From the NCBI GenBank assembly GCA_012295275.1, contig CM022665.1, positions 1,216,952-1,280,951 on the forward strand: a stretch of DNA of 64,000 nt. The letters run 5' to 3'. The translations under genes were made by a program, and so were the position numbers. This DNA is from Chrysomallon squamiferum. Its lineage: Eukaryota > Mollusca > Gastropoda > Neomphalida > Peltospiridae. Position 1 is the first letter of the stretch. Every line of letters begins with the position of its first letter. Shown here in pieces: positions 13,331-25,845 of the stretch. The notes under the pieces were generated by a model, which saw only the letters and a program-made list of their open reading frames with translations, was not told where the DNA came from and did no database searches.

Positions 13331-15277
13331 TGCATCTCATTAGAAATAAACAGACTTTATAATCGGCTGAATTTTATGTTAGAGATAAGAAAGACAACTT
13401 TATTGACATTTCACGATTAAATACGTAAATATTTACGTTCGTTGAGTGATTATTATCGCATCAGTGTCATGGGTCTAAAAAAATAAGTTTTTCATCATAT
13501 CAACTTCCAGTCGAGGAGCATCACAGTTTATCTAACCACGTTAGGTTCAGTTTCACGTAGTATTTTTTAAATTATATTTCAACTCAGTTGTAGAAGAAAG
13601 CAACAAAATATTTGTTTATCGATACGTCGTTATTTAATTAAATGTAGATCTTGATGTATTTCTTCTTGTTTTTAATGTTATGCTATATATGTCTTTTTTT
13701 CTTAACTTTTTTGTTTGTTTGTTTGTTTTCTTAAATTATTTTTATTTTATTTCATTTTATTTAGATTTTATATATAATTTTAAAGAAATTTACAAATTGA
13801 CAACAATAAAAGTCGTTCACAATTTTATTATTTTTACATTCGTACGTCATAAAAATATGTTGTTTCTGAACCACGAAATTAAGAAAAACCAATACGAAAG
13901 CCTTTTCTCAGAGTGTTTTTTTATTATTATTATTATTATTATTATATTTTATTTTATTATTTTTTTTTTATCGATAGATGAATAGCGACACTTTGTAGTT
14001 ATAACCGAAAGGAAAATTAAATTAGACAAATCAATTACGGAAACGTTTCGCAAAATATCTATGTTAACAATATCAGATGTTCCATGTTGATGCGCCTTTA
14101 TTTACAACAAAATAACGACATCAACAATACTAATAACAAAAACAATAACAACAGCAGCAGCAGCAACAACAGCAACAACAACAACAGATCACTAAAACAG
14201 ACGGTATATAAAACAAAACGCTTTAAATTATTATTTTTGTATTATTATTATTTTATTATTATTAGTAGTAGTAGTAGTAAAAGGAAATTATAAAAAAGAC
14301 AGAAAAAGGGAGCGCAAAAATGAGGACTTTTAAAAGAATTGTAACATTTAATAAAGCTCTAGTATCTTCTAAACTTTAGATCCTTTTTAAGTGGAATATC
14401 AAACAAATATTTTTGTGTACGGTGCTCTTAACAGAAATCTCAAAGACATATTATGTATTTTCATCAAAGCGTGTGATGACGTATTTCAAATTTAAGAACG
14501 GCTTATATCTTGCGTGTAACATTTTCGCGTTAACAAATAACACATAAGCGTGTTACGGTTACTTCTATTAGCATTCCAAGTACAAAGGACTAAAATATGT
14601 TTTCACGACATATTAAAATCATTTGCGCCCGAGGTTTACGTTGAGAAACGAAAGAAAAAAGGTTAATTAAAATGGGTGAGAATGAAAAGGAAAGAAAGAA
14701 AAGAAAGTCATTTATTTAAGATTTGTTTGTAATTTGTCACTTTATCATCTAAGCAGAGATTAAACTCTCTGACTGAATACAGGTATACCGAAGTTTTCTT
14801 TATTATTATTATTATTTTAATTTTCAGTTCCATTACATGGAAATATTCCGGTATTGTTTAACACCCATAAGCACAAGTAGATCAGTGAATAAAAGGACAC
14901 AACAGCTTTTAATTGTATTACACTGATATCAAAGATAAAATGAAACTGTCTCTGAAGCTGTTTGCAATAACATTGAAAAAAATACCTCTCGATAATGAAA
15001 TTTATAAAATATATGCAAACCGGAAATCTTACCCTGCTGGACTTCCGTCATTACAGCTCACAGGACTCTGACGTAGTAACTTCCTACGAAACTTTGGCTG
15101 ATCCTTAATTCCGCAGCTATGCGTTGCTATGGCAATGTGACGTAACAACAACTGTCCTTGACTTCCAAGTTCGTTGAGTTTTTTAGTGTTTAAAGAAATG
15201 TCATTTCGCCCACGGTTTGCCGGTCCAGAACTCACCAACACGAAGTATAGCCACGGCACGATATGTCCTACGTTCAT
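1471..15277 (-). CDS. NOTUM: NOTUM, palmitoleoyl-protein carboxylesterase (13 coding exons)
   Basis: Coding exons, 5' to 3' on the minus strand: 15277-15033, 9244-9192, 8824-8729, 7129-7069, 6833-6775, 6531-6429, 6240-6052, 5592-5495, 4979-4823, 4098-4051, 3527-3414, 2192-2071, 1688-1471. All junctions are AG/GT and join in frame to 520 residues (human NOTUM is about 496). A signal peptide fills residues 1 to about 18. NOTUM hallmarks follow in order: SCNDGSPAG (about 74-82), WLVFLEGGWYCF (about 94-105), GSSAGG (204-209, nucleophile S206), DAGWFLDN, NLYDAAQ (D312), CVSHD (H364) and ECPWPHCNC near the C-terminus. Ser-Asp-His spacing matches the human enzyme. The family is a secreted alpha/beta hydrolase that removes the palmitoleate from Wnt. 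Residues 431-459 form an unusually basic insert. An acceptor lies just before the ATG, so a 5' noncoding exon upstream is likely. Exon structure is inferred by eye. Confidence 0.95.
1807..1873. repeat. (TTA)n microsatellite
   Basis: More than 20 ATT/TTA units in the last NOTUM intron. Confidence 0.97.
2071..2192 (-). other. NOTUM: NOTUM exon 12: basic linker exon
   Basis: This 122-nt exon encodes residues 409-448. It starts with a Ser/Asn/Pro-rich stretch and continues into a run of Arg and Lys such as GKRKRRRNRKKNR. The basic run carries on into the next exon (RRGKKNRDRR) before the conserved CPWPHC segment. The acceptor is ATTTGAG and the donor GTTTTT. Its length is not a multiple of three, so skipping it would break the frame. 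It probably gives heparan-sulphate or proteoglycan binding, which is inferred from charge alone. Confidence 0.85.
2305..2655. mobile_element. foldback (MITE-like) element with a (CA)n loop
   Basis: Arms 2305-2435 and 2528-2655 are inverted copies about 130 bp long that differ by only three substitutions and one short indel. The loop is about 90 bp and consists mainly of (CA)n at 2453-2512. A TA dinucleotide sits at both outer ends (2305-2306 and 2654-2655), as expected for a TA target duplication. There is no coding capacity. The element lies in the NOTUM intron between exons 11 and 12. Confidence 0.65.
2453..2512. repeat. (CA)n microsatellite
   Basis: About 30 uninterrupted CA units, forming the loop of the foldback element. 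Confidence 0.98.
3011..3060. repeat. (CA)n microsatellite
   Basis: About 25 perfect CA units in a NOTUM intron. Confidence 0.98.
4207..4299. repeat. compound (TA)n/(CATA)n/(CA)n microsatellite
   Basis: Alternating TA, CATA and CA blocks in the NOTUM intron upstream of exon 10. The short open frames over it are artefacts of the repeat. Confidence 0.95.
7690..8040. promoter_or_regulatory. GC-richer block in NOTUM intron 3, candidate regulatory element
   Basis: This block lies in the intron 7130-8728. It is visibly richer in CG than the surrounding intron. It holds an ATTGG/CCAAT-type site pair, ATCAAAGG (7816-7823, a TCF/LEF-like core), an adjoining CACGTG E-box, and a short hairpin around CGGATGTGTTTATCCG. 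No splice sites or credible exon were found. The function is inferred only from motif clustering, and an old repeat copy is possible. Confidence 0.25.
9081..9090 (+). promoter_or_regulatory. TCF/LEF consensus site in NOTUM intron 2
   Basis: The decamer AGATCAAAGG matches the optimal TCF/LEF binding sequence exactly. It lies just downstream of NOTUM exon 2. NOTUM is a known Wnt/beta-catenin feedback target in animals, so the site is plausible, but one decamer is weak evidence. Confidence 0.3.
9290..9352. repeat. (TAA)n microsatellite
   Basis: A slightly interrupted ATA/AAT run in NOTUM intron 1. Confidence 0.95.
9761..10009. repeat. (ATAC)n tetranucleotide array
   Basis: About 60 units of ACAT/ATAC with few interruptions (AAGT, AAGA, CACA). 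It produces three overlapping minus-strand frames reading as Met-Tyr-Val-Cys repeats. These are repeat artefacts, not genes. Confidence 0.98.
10087..10255 (+). repeat. diverged dispersed repeat, copy 1
   Basis: It shares ordered blocks with 20390-20560: TGTTCAAGCA, AACACAA followed by AAGCTATGAAAT, then ATCA and TTTGTTT-type motifs. Both copies have the same orientation. Each is followed by a TA or CA-rich tract. The family is unknown; a SINE is possible. Confidence 0.5.
11077..11215 (+). repeat. decaying tandem triplication, unit about 57-61 bp
   Basis: Three successive copies begin CTTTAACGATGATAACCGT, CTTTAACGATGATAACCGT and CTTTAACTTTGATAATCGT. The first two continue with TTACAAGTGCA(A/G)AAT. 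The third has diverged. The open frames over both strands (about 10966-11287) simply reflect this repeat. Confidence 0.85.
13239..13327. repeat. (CT)n microsatellite
   Basis: About 44 uninterrupted CT units in NOTUM intron 1. Confidence 0.99.
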
Positions 15278-16614
15278 GTCGAAATCTGTAAAGAAATAAA
15301 CTAAGTTTTAATGAACTTGAAATCAAAAGCTGTATCAGGTTTTGAAAGACATCTTGAAACCCTCAGCAGGAGTTGTGATCTCTTTGAATGGTGCATCTTG
15401 GATATGGGGTCGCATGATATCCGCGCCACAAAGATTGGCTATACGATAAAGACCCCGACTTCAAAAGACACACTTTCTTTAAATTAGAGCCAAATAACTC
15501 ATTTGCTTATATTCGATAAAAACGCGGTGCTACCGTTCTCTAATTGTTTCTGTCCGCTACGTGAGGTTTCGAGATATAACTTCAAGAGTTTTAACAATCT
15601 GAAACACCCACGAGTATGGCGTATTTCAACCAAATATTTGCCAAAGTTCAAAGAAAACAAGAATTGTTAACGTTGTTTGATCTGTTTTCTACTATTAGTT
15701 TTTGTCGGTTTTGTTTTTACTTCGAAAGAGACAAACAGCTCTTTTAAGAAATTTCGTTTTCTTTTTGTTATAATTTAACTAATGGAAAAGCAATACCTTT
15801 TTGTTTCTATATTTGTCTTTTAATAACATGTGACAAAAAAGTGTATATATTTTGTATTCTAAATTTACGACTTTTATCAAGGATAACTGTTAAAGATTAA
15901 TTACTATGAAAGGGACAAAAAAAAAAATGAAAATATATATGTTAACTATATTCTTAGTTTTGTTCATTTATTAATTTTAACTGAATATACTGTTTATATG
16001 ATATAAAAATACATTATAAAGAAGATATCTAAAAGCAACCGACAGATTTGTTCCCTTAAAACAAACTGAAAAAAACAGTTAATAATAATAACTAAAACAA
16101 AAATTAAGAAAAAGAAGCACATACAACAATTATTTCTCGTTAACTTGCATTCACTTTTCACTAATAAGAAACAATAGCTTCCACGTTGTAATACTGACCG
16201 TAATACATCCAAACTGACTGAGTGACGAATACATGTGTTTGTTAATTCATCTTAGTGATGCACCATATTACAGAATATTGGTGTATGGTTGGCCAAATTA
16301 GAAACATTTCCGCGTTATAACAGGCCACGTAGCATGATTTACAGACTTCTATAGAATGAATTCCATTCATCTTTCGGCGTGAGAAAGCAGGTTAATTTGG
16401 ATTCCCTTTTTAGGAAAGCCATTACTTTCCCAGCCTGAAAAAACACAGGCTGTATTCGCCTAAAGAATTCAATAAAAAGTTATAAGTATCGAAGGGATAA
16501 CTTTCATAACAGTTATAATTTGAATATCGAATTCGGTGCCTTGTTATAGAATAAGCCAGGATAAGTCACAGGGTACTTCTGACAAAAAATTATTAAAAGT
16601 ATTATGTGTAAATC

Positions 16615-16703
<89 letters not shown>

Positions 16704-17328
16704 GTCTGCCTCTCATTGCATACACACACTCACAAAGAATGAATACAAATGATGTTTTCACTTAATCGTCGACAGCAGCAACTTCGTGTAAACATGCTAA
16801 CCAACGATTTATTGTTTCGTTAACTCTTCTTCTCTTTCTTATTTTTCTTTGTTTGTTTTCTTTTGTTTTTTGTAATATTTTTTAAGGAAATGCATTTACT
16901 CACCAAGCAAAGATACACGAGTATATCGATTTATTTTAAATCATATTAGCATATTTAAATGACTGCTAAGCTTTCTTATTTATATAAACAAATTTTCAAA
17001 AAAAAAAAAAAAAGAAAGGTGAAAGTTGACCCTTTATAAAGCACAATTATAGGTCCTAGTAACCCAGTTTCATACCTTATAATTTAGAAAACATAAGACG
17101 GTAAGACACAACAAAAGGTGCTTCTGTGCCTGCGCCCTAATTAATATTTTAATCGTAGTGGGAAAACCGATATGCACTGATATTAGAGGGGTTGCCAGGA
17201 AGTAATGGATTTATGGTAAAGATGCCAGAATATCATCGCCCTGCGCCATGCTAATTCGTCTGTGATAATATTTAAAGATTAGTTATTGCAGTGGAAACTA
17301 TCATATGTTTTCAGTCATTGTCAGCAGA

Positions 17329-17330
<2 letters not shown>
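15278..17330. other. NOTUM 5' flank, no gene recognised
   Basis: The first coding exon of NOTUM is preceded on the minus strand by TTTCTTTACAG (just above 15284), so this stretch is probably 5' intron. No upstream exon could be fixed. It contains (TC)n at 16616-16701 and otherwise AT-rich unique-looking sequence. Confidence 0.5.
16616..16701. repeat. (TC)n microsatellite
   Basis: About 43 TC units. The Ser-Leu or Arg-Glu repeat frames over it are not genes. Confidence 0.99.
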
Positions 17331-17569
<239 letters not shown>

Positions 17570-17704
17570 CACTGATGGGGCAGCACCGATCACACTCAGA
17601 GAGAAATCCTTGTTCTAAAGTAGCTTCTACGAAAATAATTTTTTAATAAATTGATGTCTAAATTATATTTTTATCCTTCGTGTTCTAATCCGCGTCAGAT
17701 TCCA

Positions 17705-17994
17705 GCAAGGTCTAAGAAGTGTTCAAAGTAACTTAGATTTGACTACGCACGACTTACTATCAGCAAGGTCTAAGAAGTGTTCAAAGTAACTTAGATTTGA
17801 CTACGCACGACTTACTATCAGCAAGGTCTAAGAAGTGTTCAAAGTAACTTAGATTTGACTACGCACGACTTACTATCAGCAAGGTCTAAGAAGTGTTCAA
17901 AGTAACTTAGATTTGACTACGCGTGACTTACTATCAGCAAGGTCTAAGAAGTGTTCAAAGTAACTTAGATTTGACTACGCACGACTTACTATCG
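17705..17994 (+). repeat. five 58-bp tandem repeats
   Basis: Units start at 17705, 17763, 17821, 17879 and 17937, each beginning GCAAGGTCTAAGAAGTGTTC. They are essentially identical; only the fourth differs, with GCGTGAC for GCACGAC. No open frame runs through them. Near-identity implies recent expansion or ongoing homogenisation. Confidence 0.98.
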
Positions 17995-18422
17995 ACTTAG
18001 GAAGAAGACAGATCAGCCAGTGCTCTGGGCACAAGTGAATTAATCACTTTCCATTTCCATTTAAGTAATTATCGGTTTGATGTATTATGCCTCCACTTTC
18101 AGTTTACTGAAAAATATCCGTCTGTCGCTGTTACAGCCTCCTCTGGCAATCGCTCTTCTATAGTTCCTTCTATTTGATCTCGATATCTGAACACCGAACA
18201 GTGAACGTCTAAACAATCAAACATCAAAAGAGTTCTTCTGAAAAATGATGATGGTTTTTCTGCCAGATATTTCCTATTGGTGCATGGGGGGGAAAAAAAG
18301 GGATGTGGGAGAAGAGGAAAAGTGAAAAGAAAAAAAAAAAATTAAAGACGAAGAGTAAAAAAGCCCAGTTTTGTTCCAAGAGACGATAGGACGTGCTAAA
18401 TACGATCAGAAGAGCGGCGGTA

Positions 18423-18432
18423 AGATCAAAGG
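18423..18432 (+). promoter_or_regulatory. TCF/LEF consensus site upstream of NOTUM
   Basis: This is the second exact AGATCAAAGG decamer in the window, about 3.1 kb upstream of the NOTUM start codon. A related AGATCAAAGA lies at 22351-22360. The regulatory role is inferred from motif and location only. Confidence 0.25.
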
Positions 18433-19379
18433 AAATCTGACGTATGAAAACACTTTCGCAGACAAGATGAAAAATAGCATTCGTTTATGTAGTTTTCTAC
18501 ACACTCGTCAATGCTTCGGTATTGTCTTAGTAAATTATGAGAGAAAAGAAAGCAGTAGGTGAGTACAAGCGCCATTCATTATGAAGACCATCAGCCGTCT
18601 GTCCTGTACCTCGTCGCGAAATGGCGCAGTTTGCAGACATAAACACAATACTGCGATATAACAAAAATAACAATTAGATGTTACTTTTATTTTATATCCA
18701 CAGGGGTTTCAAGTGGATCAATGCATTTACATTATTGTCAGTGGATATTTACAAATACGGAAAAATATAATGGAATCTCTCTCCCTCTTTTCTTTTTTCT
18801 TTTAAGATATTATATTTGTTGCTCATATCCGCTATGTTTCTAATTTTACACGTCATAATTAGCTTCAACGAGTTTGACATCATTATCTTCATGCAGTGTT
18901 TTCCATTTATTAATATTTACACAAGTTATTTTTGTAGGGGTGTGATTAATATCTGCAGTTTTGAGGAACAAATAGATGCACGTGCGAGAAATGGATTAAT
19001 ACGAAAGATTCTTTGTATGACTTCTGAGAACGATGCTTCTTCTTTTTTTCTTTTAAGTTCAGCGCGAATTTTAGCTATGGTTTAATCTGAGTTATCTACT
19101 TTAACTGAAGCACTCGACTCGTTTATATTCATTCGGCGAACAATAATAAATATAATGGTTCTCAGTTTGAAAAGGCCGATGCAGTGCGTGACAGTATTGT
19201 TTGCTGTCACCTCGAATCAAAAAAGAAAAAGAAACCATCACAACTTCCTTTTACGGAACGGATTTCGGTTATCGACATGCTTAAGGATAGAAAAATAGGT
19301 CTTATCAGCTTTGATAGAAAGAGTAATTTTCCGGTGTTTTTACCACGAAGACTTAGAATTAGAATGGAATAATGCCGGT

Positions 19380-19650
19380 GCTTTGATGTCAGATAATTGT
19401 TGCGGCTTGTATTTCTCTCGCTATGGGCCACTGCAGCAGTGTAGCGCTGGGCTTTGAAGATTCACGCGGGTCGCGGTTTGATGAGAGTAATTGGCCGATC
19501 GCACCCTTCGTGGACGCCAAGTACGTGTAGCTTAGTCTGAGCAGACTTTGTACTCGGCTACCGCGATGTGTACCAAACATAGATCGGACTACAAACGTAC
19601 AAGCGAAAAGGCGTGCAATGTCTTCTGGTACATTCGGCGGCACCCCATAA
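19380..19650. other. CG-rich island of unknown role
   Basis: This stretch has clearly higher GC and many CpG sites (GGGTCGCGG, GGCCGATCGC, CTACCGCGATG) in an AT-rich setting. A minus-strand frame of 84 codons is open but recalls no family. It could be a promoter or 5' noncoding exon for NOTUM, or part of an old repeat. It lies about 4.1 kb upstream of the NOTUM ATG. Confidence 0.3.
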
Positions 19651-20389
19651 CGATTCAGTTACCAGCTTGATTATGATTTTAATCGTGAGATCAACTGACC
19701 AGTGAGTGGACATCTTTGCTCTGAAAATTTAAAATGATATTAAAGTACGTCTCTCTTGGTTATACAATTCTGAAACCTTGAGTCCTTGACAGTGTTGGAT
19801 TTCTTTGATAAAATGTTGAAGATAAATACAGTAATATTAATGCTGATAAGATATCATCTACATACCTAATGGAAAGTCTTAACCATTGCGTAATCGTATC
19901 TTTCTTACATATATTAAATTTGTTTAATTTCTATTTAGTATGTTTGTGATGGGAGTCATTTTACTGTTCTTGGAAACAAAATTATTAAATTTCTGAAATC
20001 AGAAGAATCAGTAGAATTGCGTGTTTGGAGAAGATATAGGATAAAGACCAATAAAAGTCTTTCGTACGACACGATAAATGAATCATTTTGTATCACAGTT
20101 TATAATTTACTTACGTTAAAACTAATATTAGAATGTCATTACATAACAAGAACGTAAATAACTAATAAATAATTAACACATGGAAATAGATGTATTAAAT
20201 AAATTTAAAAAAAAAAAAAAAAAAAATTGAATTAGATTCATTTTGTGTAGAAAGAGGAACAGGAAAACAGAGAGAAGGGATATGTATCCCAGCTGTAAGT
20301 GTTAACATACATCGTTACAGACGTTTCAGATACTCCCGCCAAAGTAGTGACTGCCTTCGTTTGTGCTCAACAATACAACTAATTTCTTA

Positions 20390-20560
20390 CACGTTCCCAT
20401 TAACTCACCTGTAATCTGTGTTGTTCAAGCAGATAAAAGTTTAAATATGTTTAATATCTAAGCTGTACATAAGAGTTTTTGCTATGTAAGATTTTTGAAT
20501 AAACACAAGAAGCTATGAAATTATCAGTACCTTTATTTGTTTATAATTCATTATATATAC
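20390..20560 (+). repeat. diverged dispersed repeat, copy 2
   Basis: This is the partner of 10087-10255. It shares TGTTGTTCAAGCAG, AAACACAAGAAGCTATGAAAT and ATCAGTACCTTTATTTGTTT-like blocks in the same order and orientation. Confidence 0.5.
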
Positions 20561-20568
20561 ACACACAA

Positions 20569-20681
<113 letters not shown>

Positions 20682-20759
20682 ACTTAATTCATGTATCTGT
20701 ATTTTTTTTTTTATAAAAGACGATGTGTTTTGTCCTGGATCCTTATAAACACTGACAAT

Positions 20760-22147
20760 AGTTCGGTACCCGAAATAAATAAATTAAATATAAACACAGA
20801 GTCAGATGAACACTTCATTATGCTTTATTAATTAAAGCTATGTTAAGGAAAGATGCTAATATCAAAATATTAATGAAAATAAAATATAATGAAATACTTT
20901 AAAACATTAAAACACTTACAATTTGGTATCAGTATCTTCAGAACTAACAAGTGAATCAAAAAAGCATTTTATCCCCCAACTATGCTAATGTTTGTGTGGT
21001 TTTCCTTTTTGTTTGTTTTGATTGTTGTTTTTCAAAAGGCTAGGTTGACAGCGAAGTTTGCGAAATTCCATAATATAACCACGAATTAGTGGAGTGTAAC
21101 ACAAATATTCAGAGAACGTAGAAAAGCCGGCGACTTTGATTGTTCAAGCGTGTCGGAACACTATATTGAAACGAAATAAGATCTTCAAAAGAAACTTGCG
21201 CGGATTAAACTACTTTGTAACTCGAATAACATCCATTTCATCTATCATTAAAATCAATAACAGTGCTTATAACATAAGTTGTAAGATATAGGTCTCCGGT
21301 GAAATGTTCATGTATGTGAGAAAAATGTCACTTTGTCGACGATGAAGGTTGGCATCCCATTCTAAATTATATTAATTTTGAAAGAGAAGTAACTCCGACT
21401 TAGAACTGTCACTTGAAATAGGTTATTTCCCGTTAGTTCGCAGTTGTAGCTTCTGTGCTAATCTTAAGTGGAACTAGATACATCAACATACTGAATTTAT
21501 GCGATTATTAAAAACGTCACCAGGCGTTGCGTTAAAAACAGGTTACTTCTAGGAAGTCATTATAATAAAAAGCCACCTTTATTTGACGAAAAAAAAAATA
21601 TGACGGGTACCCTATTTGAGTTTATCTATTTTAAGAATAGGATTTGGAATAGTAGCATAATAATAATGATTATAATATTTGTTAACAAGTATCAGTCACA
21701 AGATCATGTAACGCGGCCTGATATCTGCATTTACACAGAATGTGATTGCTTCTCTTATGTTTCATGTATTTCAAAACTGAAATCTTAAGAACACAGTTTA
21801 GAATTTTCAAATGATTTTAAATATATTGAAATGCTCAGCAGAGGATTGTAGTTTAGTGAGCTGATGGTGACTTAGCTTGAAACGTGAAAGGAAGCAGGAT
21901 CAATGCTCCGCAGTGAGCCAGTCTAAATATTTACAATTAACATATATGTATATAAATAGAAACAAAACCAACTTATGACTCATATCTTATAAACAACTGA
22001 CAATGGATTATAGGATTACTGCTAATAAAATATTTCTGTTGTTCCTAAAAATGTTTGAAACCACTGAATCATGAATAAAGAAAACATATAAAACAATGCT
22101 AAGGATGATAATCTGTTAGCTAATAGATGAATCCCCGGTAAATAATG

Positions 22148-22192
<45 letters not shown>

Positions 22193-22874
22193 AAAAGTAT
22201 TATTTTTATTATTTATTTATTTATTTATTTATTTATTGTTATATAAAATACGATTGAAGTTTACACAAAACAAGTTCAGTGTGTTCCCATGGTAAAGTTT
22301 AAAATCTCGTTAATGTTGATTTTAATCTCAAGCCGCCATGTACATGTTAAAGATCAAAGACGCCGCTTTCCGTCATTCATGTCGCTTTCACCTGACAGTC
22401 GAGTAGTTCCACTTTGTTGATGAAACTCTATCTGAGCGAATGTATAATACACACTGTGGCGTCTTTATCAACGTTTATATTTAGTTGTTTTTGTTCTTAT
22501 TTAGAAACTGATGGTAATTTGTTGTTTTTTCTTAAATAAAAAAGGCAAGAAAGAACACTTACAAATAAAATGAAAACAAAAAGGATAGAATAGATTGATA
22601 AGAAATGATCGACGCAAGTGGATAAATATACAGAACTAAAGATAGCATATGCGCATGCACACACGCTCAAACAAGACAGTGTACGAATATGTTCATTCTC
22701 ATGTCCTGATATAATCCTTAAATAATATTAAAAACGTACTTAATGAAAATAATAATATAAAGGTTCAGAGCAATACTGAAATTTTGTCTTCTGAAGAAGA
22801 GAATGCCCTAGTCAACGAAATTACTCGACTTTTGATTTACTATTGTTTTTTGTGTTATTGTTTGTTGTTTGTTT

Positions 22875-22905
<31 letters not shown>

Positions 22906-22966
22906 TTACGAAAATCTCTGTACACATAATATACACATTTATTAAGTAAACCACTAAATCAAAATA

Positions 22967-23009
<43 letters not shown>

Positions 23010-24120
23010 GATAATAATAATAAAATGCACTCACCTTTTTTGAGGTAATTAATAAAACACCGGTCTTGATAAATGGAATGTCAATGCAAACTAGCATTAT
23101 TTCTCCAAAAACAACTACCTGAACAATTGCGTCACGTGGTTTACCTGTCCCCCCCTGGCACCTGTCTCTATCTACGAAGCTAACTTATCATTAAATACCG
23201 TAAAGAACAGAACGAATCCGTAGCTGTTCACCACATCCCAGTTCCCTAGTCCTCCATTGGCTGGCCGAAACTTCAAAGAATGTTGACATAATCGAAACAG
23301 CCGTAAACACACCTGTCTAAAAATTGTGCTAAACTGAAAGCTACGATGAAAACATTTTCATGTGTCCACTAGCTTTGGCTGGTAAGCAAGATGGACTACT
23401 GCCAGCCGCGGTTAGCTTTCACTATCGCTTACTGATTATGGTCGAGTGTCCAAAATACGATTTTGTGTTTATCTTCCTTTATTCCTCTCCATTATGTACC
23501 TTCAGTGTTATAAATGAGTCTGTTAAATTAATCATTCGATATTTCTCCTAACTCTTCTTATGTAAACCAATATGTTGTTGTTGTTTTGTTTTGCTTTTTT
23601 TTAATATACTTTCTTCTTTCTTTTTTTTTTTTTTTTTTCATTGAAACAGCTTTTTCTTTCTTCGTCTTATTCTCCCTTACGGATTCCTTGTTTTTTCTGG
23701 GGGTTTTTGTACATTTTCGTATTGTCGGTATACATCAAAAGAAGTAACTAAAGACATTTTTACAATGCCAGGCTATCGCAAAGTGTGTAATTCATGCCAA
23801 AACCATAAGTGATGAACAAGAATATTTCCCCTTCTACGTACGCTGTAAAACACCGCTACTGGAAGCCGTTCTACGAGAGAAGCGAGACGCTCTGTGTTGC
23901 ACGCTATTTGACCAATGCTTTATCGCCATATCCAATTATTCCCGTGTCAGTTTTGTCTTTTTGATGTTTTATAAACTGTATTTCTTTCAAAGGAATCAAA
24001 GGTAATACTACTATTATTATTAAGCACCAAGAACTTACACATATTTAACAGCAGACACAGAAAATCAGGCAATAAAAAAGATAGACAGTATGATAAGCAA
24101 ACAGATACCTAGGTAGTTAA
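20760..24120. other. intergenic, no gene recognised
   Basis: AT-rich sequence with (GT)n at 22150-22190, (TTTA)n near 22205-22238 and 22876-22907, and (CTA)n near 22969-23009. A CG-richer patch lies at about 23100-23420. No frame with coding character or splice structure was found. Confidence 0.5.
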
Positions 24121-24140
24121 TTCAGACACATATGATAAAT

Positions 24141-24645
24141 AGGCAGGCAGACAGGCAGACAAAAAGTCAGGCAGACAGACAGATAGGCAGGCAGGCAGAC
24201 AAAAAGTCAGGCAGACAGATAGGCAGGCAGATAGGCAGGCAGACAGGCAGGCAGGAAGACAGACAGGCAGACAGGCAGGCGGGCAGGCAGGAAGACAGAC
24301 AGACAGACAGGCAGGCGGGCAGGCAGGAAGACAGACAGACAGACAAGCAGGCAGGCAGGCAGGCAGACAGGCAGGCAGACAGGCAGGTAGGAAGACAGGC
24401 AGGCAGGCAGGTAGGAAGACAGACAGGCAGGCAGGCAGGCAGGCAGGCAGGAAGACAGACAGACAAACAGACAGGCAGGTAGGAAGACAGACAGACAGAC
24501 AAGCAGACAGACAGACAGGCAGGCAGGAAGACAGACGGACAGACAGGCAGGCAGGCAGGCAGGCAGGTAGGAAGACAGACAGACAGGCAGGCAGGTAGGA
24601 AGACAGACAGACAGACAAGCAGACAGACAGACAGGCAGGCAGACG
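24141..24645. repeat. GGCA/GACA tetranucleotide array
   Basis: About 500 bp of mixed CAGG, CAGA and AAGA units, arranged in longer blocks such as AGGAAGACAGACAGACAG. The resulting Cys-Leu-Ser/Pro-Ala or Asp-Arg-Gln repeat frames on both strands are artefacts. Confidence 0.98.
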
Positions 24646-24955
24646 GTTCACAGTAGATATGCGGAGAGAGAGAAAATGCTAGTCATAAACGTACCTTACA
24701 TCATACCTTAATTTAACACAGACCTGTCTGTGTAAACAAGTCTGTCTTCAGTAACTTTTTTCACTGACTTTGCTATTTTATTGTAGAAAAAAGAATTATT
24801 AAGAAAAGAAAGAAAGAATGAAAGAAAGAAAGAAGGGAGAAAGGAAAGAATGAAAGAAAGAAAGAAAAAAGAAAAAGGAAAACGTCAAAGCAAATAAAGT
24901 GTCATGTTTGGATTTGAAGCTGAATTTTTAAATGTTATTTTTTTTTCTTCTTCTT

Positions 24956-24986
<31 letters not shown>

Positions 24987-25845
24987 TTATTATTATTATT
25001 ATTATTTTAAGTAGATAACTTTCTAAAATTTCTTTTCGCTGTTGAGTAGCACTTCGGTAGAACGTAGAGTAAAAACAGATAACTTACATCATTATTGTTC
25101 GATTAAATTATAATCTATATGTATTTATATCTGTTTCCTTTCTTCTTTGTAAATATTTCCTTTCAAACAGAACAAAAAACGATAAAGAAAAGAACAGAAA
25201 AGACATAGCTATAAAAAGTTTTTGTTTTCTTTCTTCAAACGCACGCATTTAATATATAGAGTTTAGATAAAACCTCTCTTCCTTTTCCATTGCAAAATCG
25301 GTGCTTCTAGTCGGTAGAAATACTATAATTTACCTAACATTATCAAAATAGCTTTTCTGTGAATTCTGTAAAATCTGTATATTACAACGAGTTCATTTCT
25401 CAAAAAAGAACAAGAACAAGAACAAATAAATAAATAAATAAATAGATTCTTTTTCCATTTTTGTCTTTATTGTGCTTTTAACTATTTCATTCTACCAAGT
25501 GTGGGAGAAAGAAAGAAAGAAAAAAAGGAAGAAAGAAAAATGATGAAACTGGAAATGGTACAGGCCAAAGGTGTGACGTTTTCGTGTGCTATTGTTTATT
25601 CAAGTCTTATCACAAAATCCAACTCTGTGTATGTCTTTTCTTTCCTAAGCCTGTACATCGCGCAATAATCTTCTTCAAAGAAAGGTTGTTGGTACATTTT
25701 CTCAGTGGATTATCACAGAAAGCGTTCCTTCTGTCGACCATTAGCCCCGACTTTGCAATGGAAATGGAAGAGAGGTTTTATCTAAACTGTATATATTAAA
25801 TGTTAAGTCAAATATTGTTGCCTGTTTTCTCTTCTCTTTGATCGT

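Noticed and set aside
24109-24651. 180-codon Cys/Leu/Ser/Pro frame and its opposite-strand partners
   Set aside because: Produced entirely by the GGCA/GACA tetranucleotide array.
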